Shown here: positions 50,715-61,914 of the stretch, piece by piece
How the letters are laid out: the number at the start of each line of letters is the position of its first letter
How positions within the stretch are numbered: position 1 is the stretch's first letter
NCBI RefSeq assembly: GCF_022201045.2
Contig: NC_068563.1
Location: forward strand, 4,898,001 to 4,962,000
Length of the DNA stretch: 64,000 nucleotides
Direction of reading: 5' to 3'
DNA from: Citrus sinensis
Lineage: Eukaryota > Streptophyta > Magnoliopsida > Sapindales > Rutaceae
The notes under the pieces: model-generated
Told to the model about the DNA's origin: nothing
What the model saw: the letters and a program-made list of their open reading frames with translations, nothing else
Databases searched by the model: none
Made by a program: the position numbers and the translations under genes

Positions 50715-52590
50715 TTATTTTTTAAAACTGTTTTTAAATTATTTTTTTTAATGAAATAATATGAACGTATCAAAATTTGAATTTAGAGAGGCTTGGATGA
50801 GATGAAAATAGTGCAAGAAAATTAGGCGACAGAAAAGTCTATCAAAATTTAATTCAATGCCGTATCTCCACTCACAACTCTCGAGTCTCAATCGCTCTCC
50901 CTCGTTTTCAGTCCCAAAATATGAAATTTTCTTTCATTGGTAACCTAAAAACAAATTTTTAGCCGCAGGGGTAGCCTGTTTTTTCTGACCCTGTTCTTTA
51001 CTCCATGAAGATATGCATTAAGCCATTAATTTTGCAATTAAGAAGTGATTACCGTGCCTCAATTGAGTTAAAAAGAGTCCATAAATTTTACAATTAAGAT
51101 GTGATTACCATGTCTCAATTGGAGAAATTCTAAAATACGTTTAATACAATTAATTAATACATATATGACATATGTTGTTAGATTTTATATAACCACTAAT
51201 TGCATGTTAATTCTTCAAGATACATGCACATATGTCATACTATCATTTACATGTTGTACAATTAACGTTGTGCATAATATTTAGCTTTTATTTAGATTTT
51301 TTTTCATTTATATAAAAGTTACAAAAGTTCACTTTTTTATTCCGATATAAATGTATGTAAATCAAGCATAGTTAAAAAAAACAAAAAAAAAATTAAAAAA
51401 TATTTGAAATTCATAAAATTTTAGACATAAAAAATTTAACAAATAAATTTTAAGATAAGATTTTTTTTCATACCCTTCTTGGTGATGGTCCTATCTAAAA
51501 CTTCTTTTAGTAGTTCATCGTTATTAAATAAATGAAGAGTAATGCTAGCCATTTCAAAACTTATTACAACAACGCGTATTCTTAAATGATGTGATATAAA
51601 TATATTCATTATATGGCCGAGAGTAAAAGAATTAAACAAATAAATTAAATTTTATGCACTATTTAATCAATGAATGTCTTATCACATAATCCCTTATTAG
51701 TTTTGGGACGACTTGCACTATTGATAAATAGATAACCTGTAAAAAAAAAATTCACGAATAATCATCTTTGCTTTCTTCTTCATATTAATCGTAGTTTTTA
51801 CTTTATTTATTTTTACACTCATCTATTATAGCACAGCTCGAATATCCGTTGACATTATAACTTAGTTAATCTTCATTATCAATACCTGAGTTAATAATAG
51901 TTATGGTTGCAGAAGAGATACAGCTGATAGAGGCAAATTAAAGCTAGCCAGCACAGGTTGTGTAGTTGTAGTATTTGGGTTTTATTGCCATTGAAATCTA
52001 TTTGTTGGATAATAACCAACAAGGATAAAAAACATCAACGTTAAGTAGATCCCAAATCTTTTAATGTGGACAATGAAATTTTTGCATTAATGTAGTTTAG
52101 GCAAAATTTAATCTGAAAACATATCTTTATCAGAAATTTAAAAAAAAATAAAAAAATAAAAGATTCCCAAGAGCATAATAGCATCTTTTGCCATTGAATA
52201 GGGGATATGAAAAAGAAATTTTGGACCTCATTATGAGAGAGATACCCACATTAAAAGAACCTAGCTAGTAAGTGAAAATGCATGTACCAAAAATATCATT
52301 GATTTTAATTAATATACCATTAGAGAGTAACCTAAACTTTATCCTACACGACACTAAAAGTCAACACGTTAGATTGTGATTTATGAGTTTATGTCGGCTT
52401 CAGTTAGTGTCTAAACTAACAAGACTATCAAAAAAGTTGAAATATTTTCCTCACGTAACCCAATCAACCTCCTTAATTTTCAGCTGCCTAATTTTGAACC
52501 AGCATATGTGCCCTACTTCTTTAACATGCAATGCATGTGTGGATGCGCTTATTGTTGATCATCCCATTTTCAACAACAGCGTATAATTAA
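50715..52590. other. AT-rich intergenic stretch
   Basis: No supported gene. It has one short duplicated phrase (TTAAGAAGTGATTACCGTGCC and a similar copy near 51040-51115) and many homopolymers. Confidence 0.4.
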
Positions 52591-52607
52591 GAAAGATTAT
52601 TAGAGTT

Positions 52608-52797
52608 TTTTTTTTTTTGAAAGGAAGCAAATTCATTCAAACAGCTAAGGAATCACATAATCAGGAAGAAGGAACAAAACTCCAATCTCCCGAACCTGAC
52701 ATAGAACTCTCCACCCAAACAACAGTGTGGGCAGTGGAATTCGTAGATCTACGAACAAAAGAGAACGCCACTTCTCTTAAGGACTGAGCCAAAGCTC
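52608..52797 (-). mobile_element. 5'-truncated LINE with target-site duplication
   Basis: The insert reads on the minus strand and ends in a poly-A tail (T run at 52608-52618 on plus). It is flanked by a 17-bp duplication AAAGATTATTAGAGTTT. Translation of the minus strand gives VAFSFVRRSTNSTAH, then SGDWSFVPS, which is the C-terminal RNase H-like tail commonly found in plant L1-type LINEs. Only about 190 bases were inserted. Confidence 0.75.
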
Positions 52798-52814
52798 TAA
52801 AAGATTATTAGAGT

Positions 52815-55660
52815 TTATTGAATTCTATTTTAGAAAGATTATTAGAGCTATTGAATTCTATTTTATCTTTTCTTGGATTCGACTTAATTACATGCCGTTA
52901 CAAAAAAAAAAAATTAAATTTTTTTAAAAAAATACAAAAGTGGGATATATAGGACAGGACTGGAGGGTCAAACACTCATAATGGTGGTCAACGCACTTTA
53001 GTTTCCCCTTTTTGTCAGGGAGAGTGGATCTCCTTTTCATTTCGTGTCACGTAAATTCATTTTGTATCATCAATAGTAGGGGGGACACATGCACCCTCCA
53101 TTGTCCTACTTGTTAGCTTTTAATAATAATAATAATAATAATTAAAAAAAGGAAATAAAGAATTAAATGGTAGAAATTATAAGGGTCTGTGATTGCCGTA
53201 TTTTAAAAGTATCATATCTTAAAATTTGAGCGTCTTAAATAGTTAAATCTTTTTTTTTATTGACTATTAACTATCAGTAATTCAAAAATGCCACATTTAT
53301 ATATGTATAAAATATTGTATAAACATACGCATTTTAAAATATGGGTTTGACATATTACAATGGTAGTATTCATAAATTCATGAAAAAAAAAAGAGATTAT
53401 GAGAGTATATATATAAATATTATTTATTTAGTTAGATTATACAGTCAACTTTTTTTTTTTTTCTTCCTTCTTCGATGTATGTGGACTGAGTCAGCTCCAG
53501 GCTCCAATTGGGCATCAAAATTGCGCGTAAAATAATAAGAAAAAAATAAAGTCAGTCAACCACCACTTGGATGCTTAGGTGTGCCGCTTGCCTTCTCCCT
53601 CAAATTGTCGGCTGCCGCTCCACTTCTCCCTGCCATCATCTACACGACTTTAATTTGTGGATATTTTCAGTTGCTGGGTCAGAATACTTTTCATATTATC
53701 GTTCCTCTTTTTTTTTTTTTTAAAAAAAACTTTTATAGGTTAGGATTAAGATCGATATTGAACTTTTATAGGTTAGGATTAAAATCTTCTTGTTATGTGA
53801 CTTTCTCCTAATTAAAATTCACTCAAGAGATTGATTGATAGTTAATAAATTACTAAATAAAAAATAATTAAATTATAATAATACACTAACACTATAAAAC
53901 ACGTGACACGAAATTTACGCCCCCAATATTTGGCGATATTTGCTCCCACATAGGACGATTATTATGTGCTCCAATGAGTTCGTTTGTATGTCCTTTCAAA
54001 ATGATTTTCAATCCAAATCTTGGTAAATGCTACCACTTCAAGTGTTTTTATTTCAGGAATTTCTCTTGATTTTTGTATTTTTGCCTATGTATTTTCCTTT
54101 CTTGAAAGAAAGAAAATATATATATTGCCAAATTGTATCTTACATTGTCAGTTAAGTAATCTAAGAAATCTAAAGATGCCAAAGAAACTAAGTATGGTCC
54201 CAACTATCTAAAAAATCTAAAGAAGAGAAAGAAACTAAGTATGGTCCCAGCTGTCTCCACTCAATATCACCAATATCCTAAATATGCTAAAAGTCTCCAA
54301 AGAAATTTGAAGTCCCGTTTAGTATTAAAATTGAGAAATTGTAACTTAATAGTTTTAGGATTAAAGTATTTAGTAAATATAAGTTGTTATGGATTGAAAA
54401 TTAATCTAATTTGATTCACCGCTTATATGATAAAAAAAAAAAAACTTTTATTGTTTTTATAAAATTATTATTTAAAAATTATATTTATTACCCTCTATTA
54501 ATTTTTATTTTATAATTATAGCTTATTTTTACATCAGCCTCAAATTATGTGTTTGCAGCTAAACAAAACGTAAAACACATAAGACAATCAGTTAATGGGC
54601 TCCGTTTGGTGTCATAGATTAAAAGCTAATCCTTCAAAAAAAAAAAAAAGTACCGAATCACAAATGAACACACTGATCTATGATAGTATGATGAATAAAA
54701 GAGATTATATTATAAGACTATGATTATGATTAATCAGTCTCTATACATCCAACATTTGGTACTATCATTGACCCAAGTGACTAAATTAATTATTTGCTTC
54801 TTTCTTTAGTCCTTACAGATCAAATTAACACTTAATTGTTTTTAACAATAATTTTAAGAATCTCAACGATTGAATTTGAAAATCCTTTAATCCAGTTCAG
54901 ACTCAATTATTACGAACCAAATTCATTATTTGCTTTGCCTGTCGGCCCTGACGGGTAAGGTTGGATTCAAGCATTGTTAGTTTCCATGATTATGATGATA
55001 TTATAGTATAATTGAAGCGTGGCCACAAATGATTGGCACCTGGTTAATTAATCATTGGCATCAAACTAATAAACTCCCTCTACTGTATAGTCTATATAAG
55101 GGAGAAAATTTATGGTACATTAGATGTAATTCAATTAAAATTTGTCTGTGTAACATGTGTAGTTAAATTTAATATAACTATTACTTATATGTTAATTTTT
55201 TCAAAATAAATCAACGTACGACATAATATTATTTATTTATGTATGACTTACGTGATACTTCTGATATATTTTAAAATTTCTCCTATGTAAATACCTTTAC
55301 TTTAAACTCTAGACTATGTACGTAAAAAAAAAAAATTGATCGTGTAATTAATTAATTAATTAGCTTCTATCTTTGAAGAAAAATCCAAATTTCTTTACAT
55401 TTTAGAACAACCGTTTCACTTTATTATTGCTTTAAACTTTTTGGTGATTGCATTTACATACAACAAAAATTGATAATAAAAAATTAGAAAAAAGAAAAAA
55501 GAAAGTTATTGAGAAGAATAATTAGGTACAAAATCTAAGTTGTCAAGGCAATGTTTCAATTGTTAAAATACTGCTTGAAGTGGTGGCTTGCACGCAGGCA
55601 ACATGCATGCACGAGATTGTGTGCTCGTGTGTTGGGTGGGAGGTTGAATTTTATTTATTT
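52815..55660. other. AT-rich intergenic stretch
   Basis: No supported gene. A 31-bp tandem duplication containing ACTTTTATAGGTTAGGATTA lies at about 53728-53790. Short homopolymer runs are frequent. Confidence 0.4.
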
Positions 55661-55673
55661 ATTTATTTATTTA

Positions 55674-55738
<65 letters not shown>

Positions 55739-55742
55739 TATT
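55650..55742. repeat. (TTTA)n and (TTA)n compound microsatellite
   Basis: Several TTTA units are followed by about 20 ATT trinucleotides. The apparent poly-Leu ORF across it is an artefact of the repeat. Confidence 0.9.
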
Positions 55743-56085
55743 TGGGAATCTAGGTGGGAGGCTGATTAATTCTTTATAATTTAGACACCTTTTCAAGTAC
55801 TCACCTAAAGTTCAAATAATTCATGATGTTTTTGCTTTAAATTGGTGCGGCCCAATAATAAACATATTGAATGTCTAACCGGATACATTTTCCCTAAATA
55901 TTATTTCGATGGATAGTTATTATTTAATGCCACGTTCACACGTTTTAAAATAAAAATTTAAAATCAATTAAATAATATTATGTAATTATAATACTATGAT
56001 TAGAAGTACTTTTTTAGCTTCAAATTCGTATTCTAAAGGGTACATAAAGATTAGACATGTTTAAATGTCTATTGTAAAAATTGAT

Positions 56086-56337
56086 GGTGTGTTTACTAAA
56101 TGATAATCGAAATGAGTTAAAATCTGAGTGAACTGAAATAAGAATAGGGAATGAGATCAAAATAAATTATTTACTTTAGCTATATGAATCGGAAGTGGAA
56201 TGAATTATATTGTCATTGATGTGTTTACTTTATTTTAGAATCGGAAAGAATTGTTGCAAGCTACTAAAATGACCTTAGTTGATCATTTGTATTATTTATT
56301 ATAATAATTGTGATTAATATTATTCAAAATAATTATT

Positions 56338-56416
<79 letters not shown>

Positions 56417-56841
56417 GTAATGATGATCATAATAGTCGTGTAGCAGTAGCAACAACAGTAGTAGTAATAGTAATAAAATTTTATAATAATAATATTATTA
56501 TTACTATTATAATTATTAATTTAATTATCATTAATTAATACTATTATTATTGTTAAAATTATTATCGTCATCGTCGTCATCATCATTAATTATTATTATT
56601 AATAAAAATAATAATTACATAAATAAGAATAGTGATAACAATAATACAATAACATAATATAATTATATGACAAAAGTGAAATTATAAAATTTGAGTGGGG
56701 TAAAATGGGAAGTTAAAGGAATGGGAACTTGATTTCCTATCCCTCTGATGAAAATCAAGTTATTATTCATTGATTCCGAAAATATGTGGGTCTCATTTAT
56801 TTCATTCTTATTTTTACTTCTATTTTAGCAAAATAAACACC
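56086..56841. mobile_element. Possible MITE containing an (AAT)n expansion
   Basis: The left end GGTGTGTTTACTAAATGA resembles the reverse complement of the right end, GGTGTTTATTTTGCTAAA. GGGAATGAGATCA-type motifs near the left end have partners near the right end. A clear target duplication was not found, so the borders are tentative. Confidence 0.35.
56339..56414. repeat. (AAT)n microsatellite
   Basis: About 25 consecutive AAT units, followed by imperfect AAT/ATC-type repeats up to about 56640. Confidence 0.9.
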
Positions 56842-58837
56842 ATTAACTGTTCCTATTCCGAATTTTGAAGTAAACATAACATAAATAAAATGATATCAAC
56901 CATCCAATTCAAAAGATGCCCAAAAGTGCATACATGTTGTCTAGAAACATCAATAATATGAATGCTTCCACTATCAAATCTTGAGTGGTGAGGAGACACT
57001 TAATGTATATAGCAAGCATTACATCTGCAGCGTCAAGCAATAACTTTATAAAAGGAAAAATTATCAAGGTAGGCCTACAAGTTACACTAAATTATTGCTT
57101 AAGATTCTTTTTACTTGAAGCATAAATAACCCAACATCTAATGATGAAATCGAAAGGGTAGAACTAGAAATGATGGGTGTTAAGTTCGAGCAAGTAGAAT
57201 GAAACTACAAATCATTTCACACGTTTGTATATGTGTTTGTTGGATGCCACTTTTAATGACTTTATAAGGAAGGTCATTTTCTTGATTGTTGGTGATTATT
57301 CTCATGCTAGTGAAAATAAATTTTGATATAACTTGTTTCCCAATCATTGGTTCTTTTTATTTGTTTGTTCTTTAATGGTATTGGGACTAAGTCATCAAAT
57401 TAATCATATCTCAAAGTTAGTTACTGAGTTAACAATTAGAGTAATATTAGATTTGTCAAAATTTTATCCCAAATAATTTAGTATTTATCAATTGGAGGGT
57501 GAGATAATGTAATTAATTCACATGCAACTAACTAGTGAAAAATTATCAATCATTTGATGAGTGTATATATCACACGTCTTAGATGAAATTAGGAATAAAA
57601 TTTTGAGATGATGTTTATTATTAATCTAAAAATTATGACCTTGTGTAATTATAAAATATTTTCTTATGTCTATCAAAATATTTTGATATATATAGCTTAA
57701 TATGTTTGCTGGACCTACTTCGATGCGCCAAAGAAAAGAATGAATAAAATATGCCCTAATATATATAAAGAAACTCAAATCCTTTACTTAAAGAATGCAG
57801 TGAGGAAGCGCCCGTCTACTCAACTAAAGAGTTATTGACAAGAATCCTATGATGACATTCTCAATGAATGATTCAAAATTAGCACAAAATTAATTAATTT
57901 GATGTCATAAAAGATGTACAAAATTGGAAGACCGTGGATAGTAACAAATCATTGAATTATTAAACTAATTTGTACCCTAAACTTATTCGATCTAACAGAG
58001 AAAATGGTACATTATTTATTCATGGTCAAGCCACACAGCATAAAAATTTCAAAATTTCCTTCAATATTTATGTAAACTGAGGATTCCTTGCAAGGCAAAA
58101 CTTCATCATGTTTGAATGGTCCAAATTGATTTATTAAAAATCATGATGTTGAAGGGTTGATAACTCGATATTCTGATATCTTGAAAAGAGTTGCTTTAGT
58201 TTGCATTTATTTGACAATATTGTTAGAAGTTTGTAGTGACATGCCACCACTTCTTTGAACCAAAATAAATAATCTAGTTGACAATTGTTGTTTGACTCAG
58301 TAAACAATTTAGTTATAATCATATTATAGGATAGAATCATTTTGAATTTGAACATATATATATATATATATATATATATAGTATTGTGAAACATGCCATA
58401 GCATAGTAATAATTTTATAATGCTTAGCTAATTTGTACAATTATAATCTATCTATGGAAAGATAAATAGCATTAATCTCGACTCAAAAGTGTTTGATATG
58501 CTTTTCTTGTCAAAGAAGCACTTTTATTTTTAATTATTTTAATAAAATGCTAAAAAAATAAGTAAAATTATCAATTCAATTATTCGATAGCATTGAGATA
58601 CATATCCCTTATCCGTAAATCCAGTTTCAGTGTGGGCCAAAGAGCTCTGTTGGTTTGAGAAAAAAGGCCATGAAAGATTTTTGGGCCCATGAGTGTAACC
58701 AAAAATTCATCTGATTGCAAATTAAGTAGCTCTCACTTCAGCACCCTACAAAGCAAAAAAATCACGAAGAAATGTTTATTACATGATGATGATTCCACAA
58801 AGGTTCTAGATCTTGTTTCGATGAACAAATTTCTCCC
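56842..58837. other. AT-rich intergenic stretch
   Basis: No supported gene. A (TA)n microsatellite lies at about 58356-58381. Confidence 0.4.
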
Positions 58838-59681
58838 TAGAGATGGCCAATGGGCGCCGGCATCAAAACGAGGCCTATTCATGCTCGTATCCGTACCGTG
58901 TCGGGCCTAATTTTTTTTTTTTTGGCTTAGGTTCGGCCCGGCACACGTGCCGTGGGTCGTGCCACGCCTAAGAAAAAAAATCTAATAAATTTTTTTATTT
59001 TTTAAGAGTGCATGTCAAGCTATTGGCGTGCTTTTTTTTTTTTCAAGTTTATGTACTTTTTTTAAATTTATGTCTTTATTCAAATTTAATAGAATCAAAA
59101 TTTTAAAACTAATAATAGTAAGAAAATGTAATATTAATTACTAAGTTTGACCTTATAGTATTAGAATATGTTTTAATACTTAACAACAACAACAACAATA
59201 ATAATAATAATAAATTTTTCTTAAGGATTAATTTAATTGTTAACTTGGACTTACATAGAGTCATAGATCAGAGTTCACAATAATATTAATGCTTATTAAT
59301 AAAATCATGATATTTATAATTTTTTATTCATTAAAATCATGATATCAATTATTTATTTAATAAATTATAAATATAAATCAATTATAGTATTTTTTAAACT
59401 AAGAATTAAATGAATTTAAAAAATTCAATTTCAAGTTGTTTGTAAAATCATAAAATTTTAAGTTTACTTCATTAAAAAATAAAACGTGCTTATTGTGGGC
59501 CTTGTTATCGTGTCGTGCTTAGCCCATCTCTAATCGTGCCGTGCTTTTAAGGCCCACGTGCCTAAAAGTCTAAGCCCGGCCCGGTCTAGCCCACATGGAC
59601 GTCATGTCGTGCCGCGTGCCTCACCGAAACGTGCTCGTGTCGTCCTGTGCCACGTGCCGTTCGGCCCATTGGCCATCTCTA
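58838..59681. mobile_element. hAT-type MITE, 844 bp (copy 1)
   Basis: Perfect terminal inverted repeats TAGAGATGGCCAATGGGC are flanked by an 8-bp duplication TTTCTCCC (58830-58837 and 59682-59689), diagnostic of hAT elements. Subterminal regions are GC-rich with repeated CGTGCC and GGCCC motifs; the middle is AT-rich and non-coding. A second copy of the same family starts at 60934. Confidence 0.9.
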
Positions 59682-59764
59682 TTTCTCCCCTACAAGTTTC
59701 TCTAAATCTCACTCACCAAAGAGAAAATCACTCACAAATGTACCAGCTATCCACACACAACTCA

Positions 59765-61670
59765 TCAAGTTGAAGCACTAGAGTGAAGTGCTACTAGGTA
59801 GGCATAAAACTCATCTGGGATGTCAATTAAAATCTCATGATTTCCTTTCTCCACTGCAATTGCAAAACAATAGGCCACCACAATTATTGCTTGGTTCTTT
59901 ATTACGCTTTCTAATACATCTTGAACTACAGGTTCCGATTCAGCATCAAGTGCACTGGTAGCTTCGTCTGAAAGTAATATCTTTGGATTTGTAACTATTG
60001 CACGTGCAATGGCTACCTGTTGCTTTTGACCACCTGACAATTAAAGTCCTTGCTCTCCAACCATTGTCTCGTACCCCCACACTCCACATTACATTATATT
60101 GAAGTGACATATTTACTTGTACAATGAAAGTATATAGGATCGTGACTTATGTAATAATCTAACATGTTGTAGACTACTAATGAACTTGTGAAGTTGGCAG
60201 CTCAGCTCTGATGTGGATAGAATTTGAGGTTCAGCTGCATTCCCTCACATTCCATAAGCAATGTTGCTGCGGACTGTGTCATTGAACATAACAAGTTCTT
60301 GACTCGCTAGCCTATCTACTGCCTTAACCATTTTAGTAGGAGCTTTTGAATTTCCACTCCATCCACCGTAATGCATCCTAAATCAGGAACATAGAATCTT
60401 TGCAACAATGATATTATTGTTGATTTCCCACTCCCACTTTCTCCAATTAGATTAACGGTCTAAAAGGAGAAAAGGAAAAAAATAACTAACAGAAGGATAA
60501 TATAATTTAGACCCTAATCATGTGGTGTGATTTTTGTTTGTCTTAACTGTTTCAAAAAATGGAGCTTAGTAGTAGTCACATTGGCAGTAAGAATTTTCAG
60601 GCTATATCTTGGAAAATGTGAATATCTAACCTTCATGAATATTTAAAACTTACATGATGAAGCTCTATTTCTCCTTTGACATTGTCTAACTTTGTCCCGA
60701 ATTCATCATCGGCGCCTATCTTCGACTTGCAGTCTAGATTGCGAAACTTGAAGCAACAACATTCTTCTCTTTGGTCGAATTAGAACCAAATGAGCTGAAT
60801 TGAGATATGCCAATGGTTGTTATCATTAAAGCATAAAAAACCTGCAAAACAAACACAAGGCATTGTTTTTGTCATTGGAACTTTTTAGTGTTTATAAAGA
60901 TGTGAACTTAAGCCCAAGATATCATGTCCAAAGTAGAGATGACCAATGGGTCGTGCCGTGCTGACTCGACTCATCAAAGGAAGGCTCATGTGTGCTCGTG
61001 GTCGTGCCATGCTGTCCTGTATCGTGTCTTTTTTTTTTTTTTTTTATTGAGGCCCAACCTAGCACACGTGCTGTGCTGTGGGCCATGCCATGCCATGCCT
61101 GAGAAAAAAAGCATGATAAATCCTTTTTTAAGAGAGCATGCCATGTTGTTAGCCTACTTATTTCAAGTTTATGTACTTTTTCAAGTTTATCTGCTTTTAA
61201 TCAAATTCAATAAAATAAAAAATTCAAAATTCAAGTCCATATTCAATAACAATAAACTAATAATATTAAGAAAATGTAATACTAATTACTAACTTAAACC
61301 CTACTTTACTAAAATTTCTTTTTAATACTTAACAATAACAACAATAATAATAATAAAATTTTCTTAACGGTTAACTTAATTGTTAACTTGGACTTACATA
61401 GAGTCATAGAAAATTACTTATATTCAATACAAAGGATATTACTTAAATTCAACTAAATGATAAAACTCAAAATTATTCCTTTAAGTTGAAACTTCAGCAG
61501 CATTCATAATTACCTTAGAAGCTGCATTAGTCGTTGCTAATATGGTTTTGGCCAAAAGAGTTAGTCATCTCACATAGTAGCAGTGTCAATACATCATAGA
61601 ATCTACTAATGCAAATAGCTTGTAGAATGGAGTCAAGTTAGTTTTGTTATTTCATTTCCTTTATCTTCTC
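59765..61670 (-). pseudogene. ABCB (MDR/P-glycoprotein-type) transporter pseudogene, broken
   Basis: On the minus strand, pieces of a full-length ABCB exporter occur in the right order. At 61670-61570 is an N-terminal stretch with TPFYKLFALVDSM, ended by a stop. At about 60841-60745 is the end of the second membrane domain (VFYALMITTIGISQFSS). At about 60735-60660 is the linker before NBD2 ([20 protein letters not shown]). At about 60460-60180 is the Walker A region ([20 protein letters not shown]) followed by a stop. At 60070-59765 are the signature and Walker B ([13 protein letters not shown], then [11 protein letters not shown]). A normal protein is about 1,250 residues. Here NBD1, most membrane helices and the switch-histidine segment are missing, and there are several stops and frame breaks. 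A truncated hAT MITE sits between the N-terminal piece and the rest. Not functional. Confidence 0.85.
60934..61410. mobile_element. hAT-type MITE, truncated copy 2
   Basis: It begins TAGAGATGACCAATGGG, one mismatch from copy 1. It keeps that copy's order of motifs (GTGCCGTGCTG, GCACACGTGC, the CAAGTTTATGTACTTTTT segment, AACAACAATAATAATAATAA, then TTAACTTGGACTTACATAGA). After the shared GAGTCATAGA it loses homology, so the right half and its inverted repeat are missing. It lies inside the ABCB pseudogene. Confidence 0.8.
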
Positions 61671-61914
61671 CAAATCTTGCTAGTTCCTAGTCACACTCGA
61701 ACCTTTTGGATTTGGATGACTATTCAAGCTCCTCAACACCAATACATTGTCCTAAAGACGTTAATCCAACAACAAATTAGTGTTTGAAACTGTTTGGGGT
61801 GAAAAGCATCGTGACCAAGCACACATGAGCATAACATGCTCCCCTCGGCTTAAAATGACTCCTCGAGGAAAATTATCCCCGACGAGTTGTGTGGTTGGTC
61901 GCGTGAGTAAAGTT

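Noticed and set aside
54598-54780. GGGCTCCGTTTGGTGTCATAG resembling a transposon end
   Set aside because: No convincing inverted partner or target duplication found nearby; TTTGGTACTATCATTGACCC at about 54755 is only weakly similar.
55551-55769. Poly-Leu ORF
   Set aside because: Produced by the (ATT)n microsatellite.
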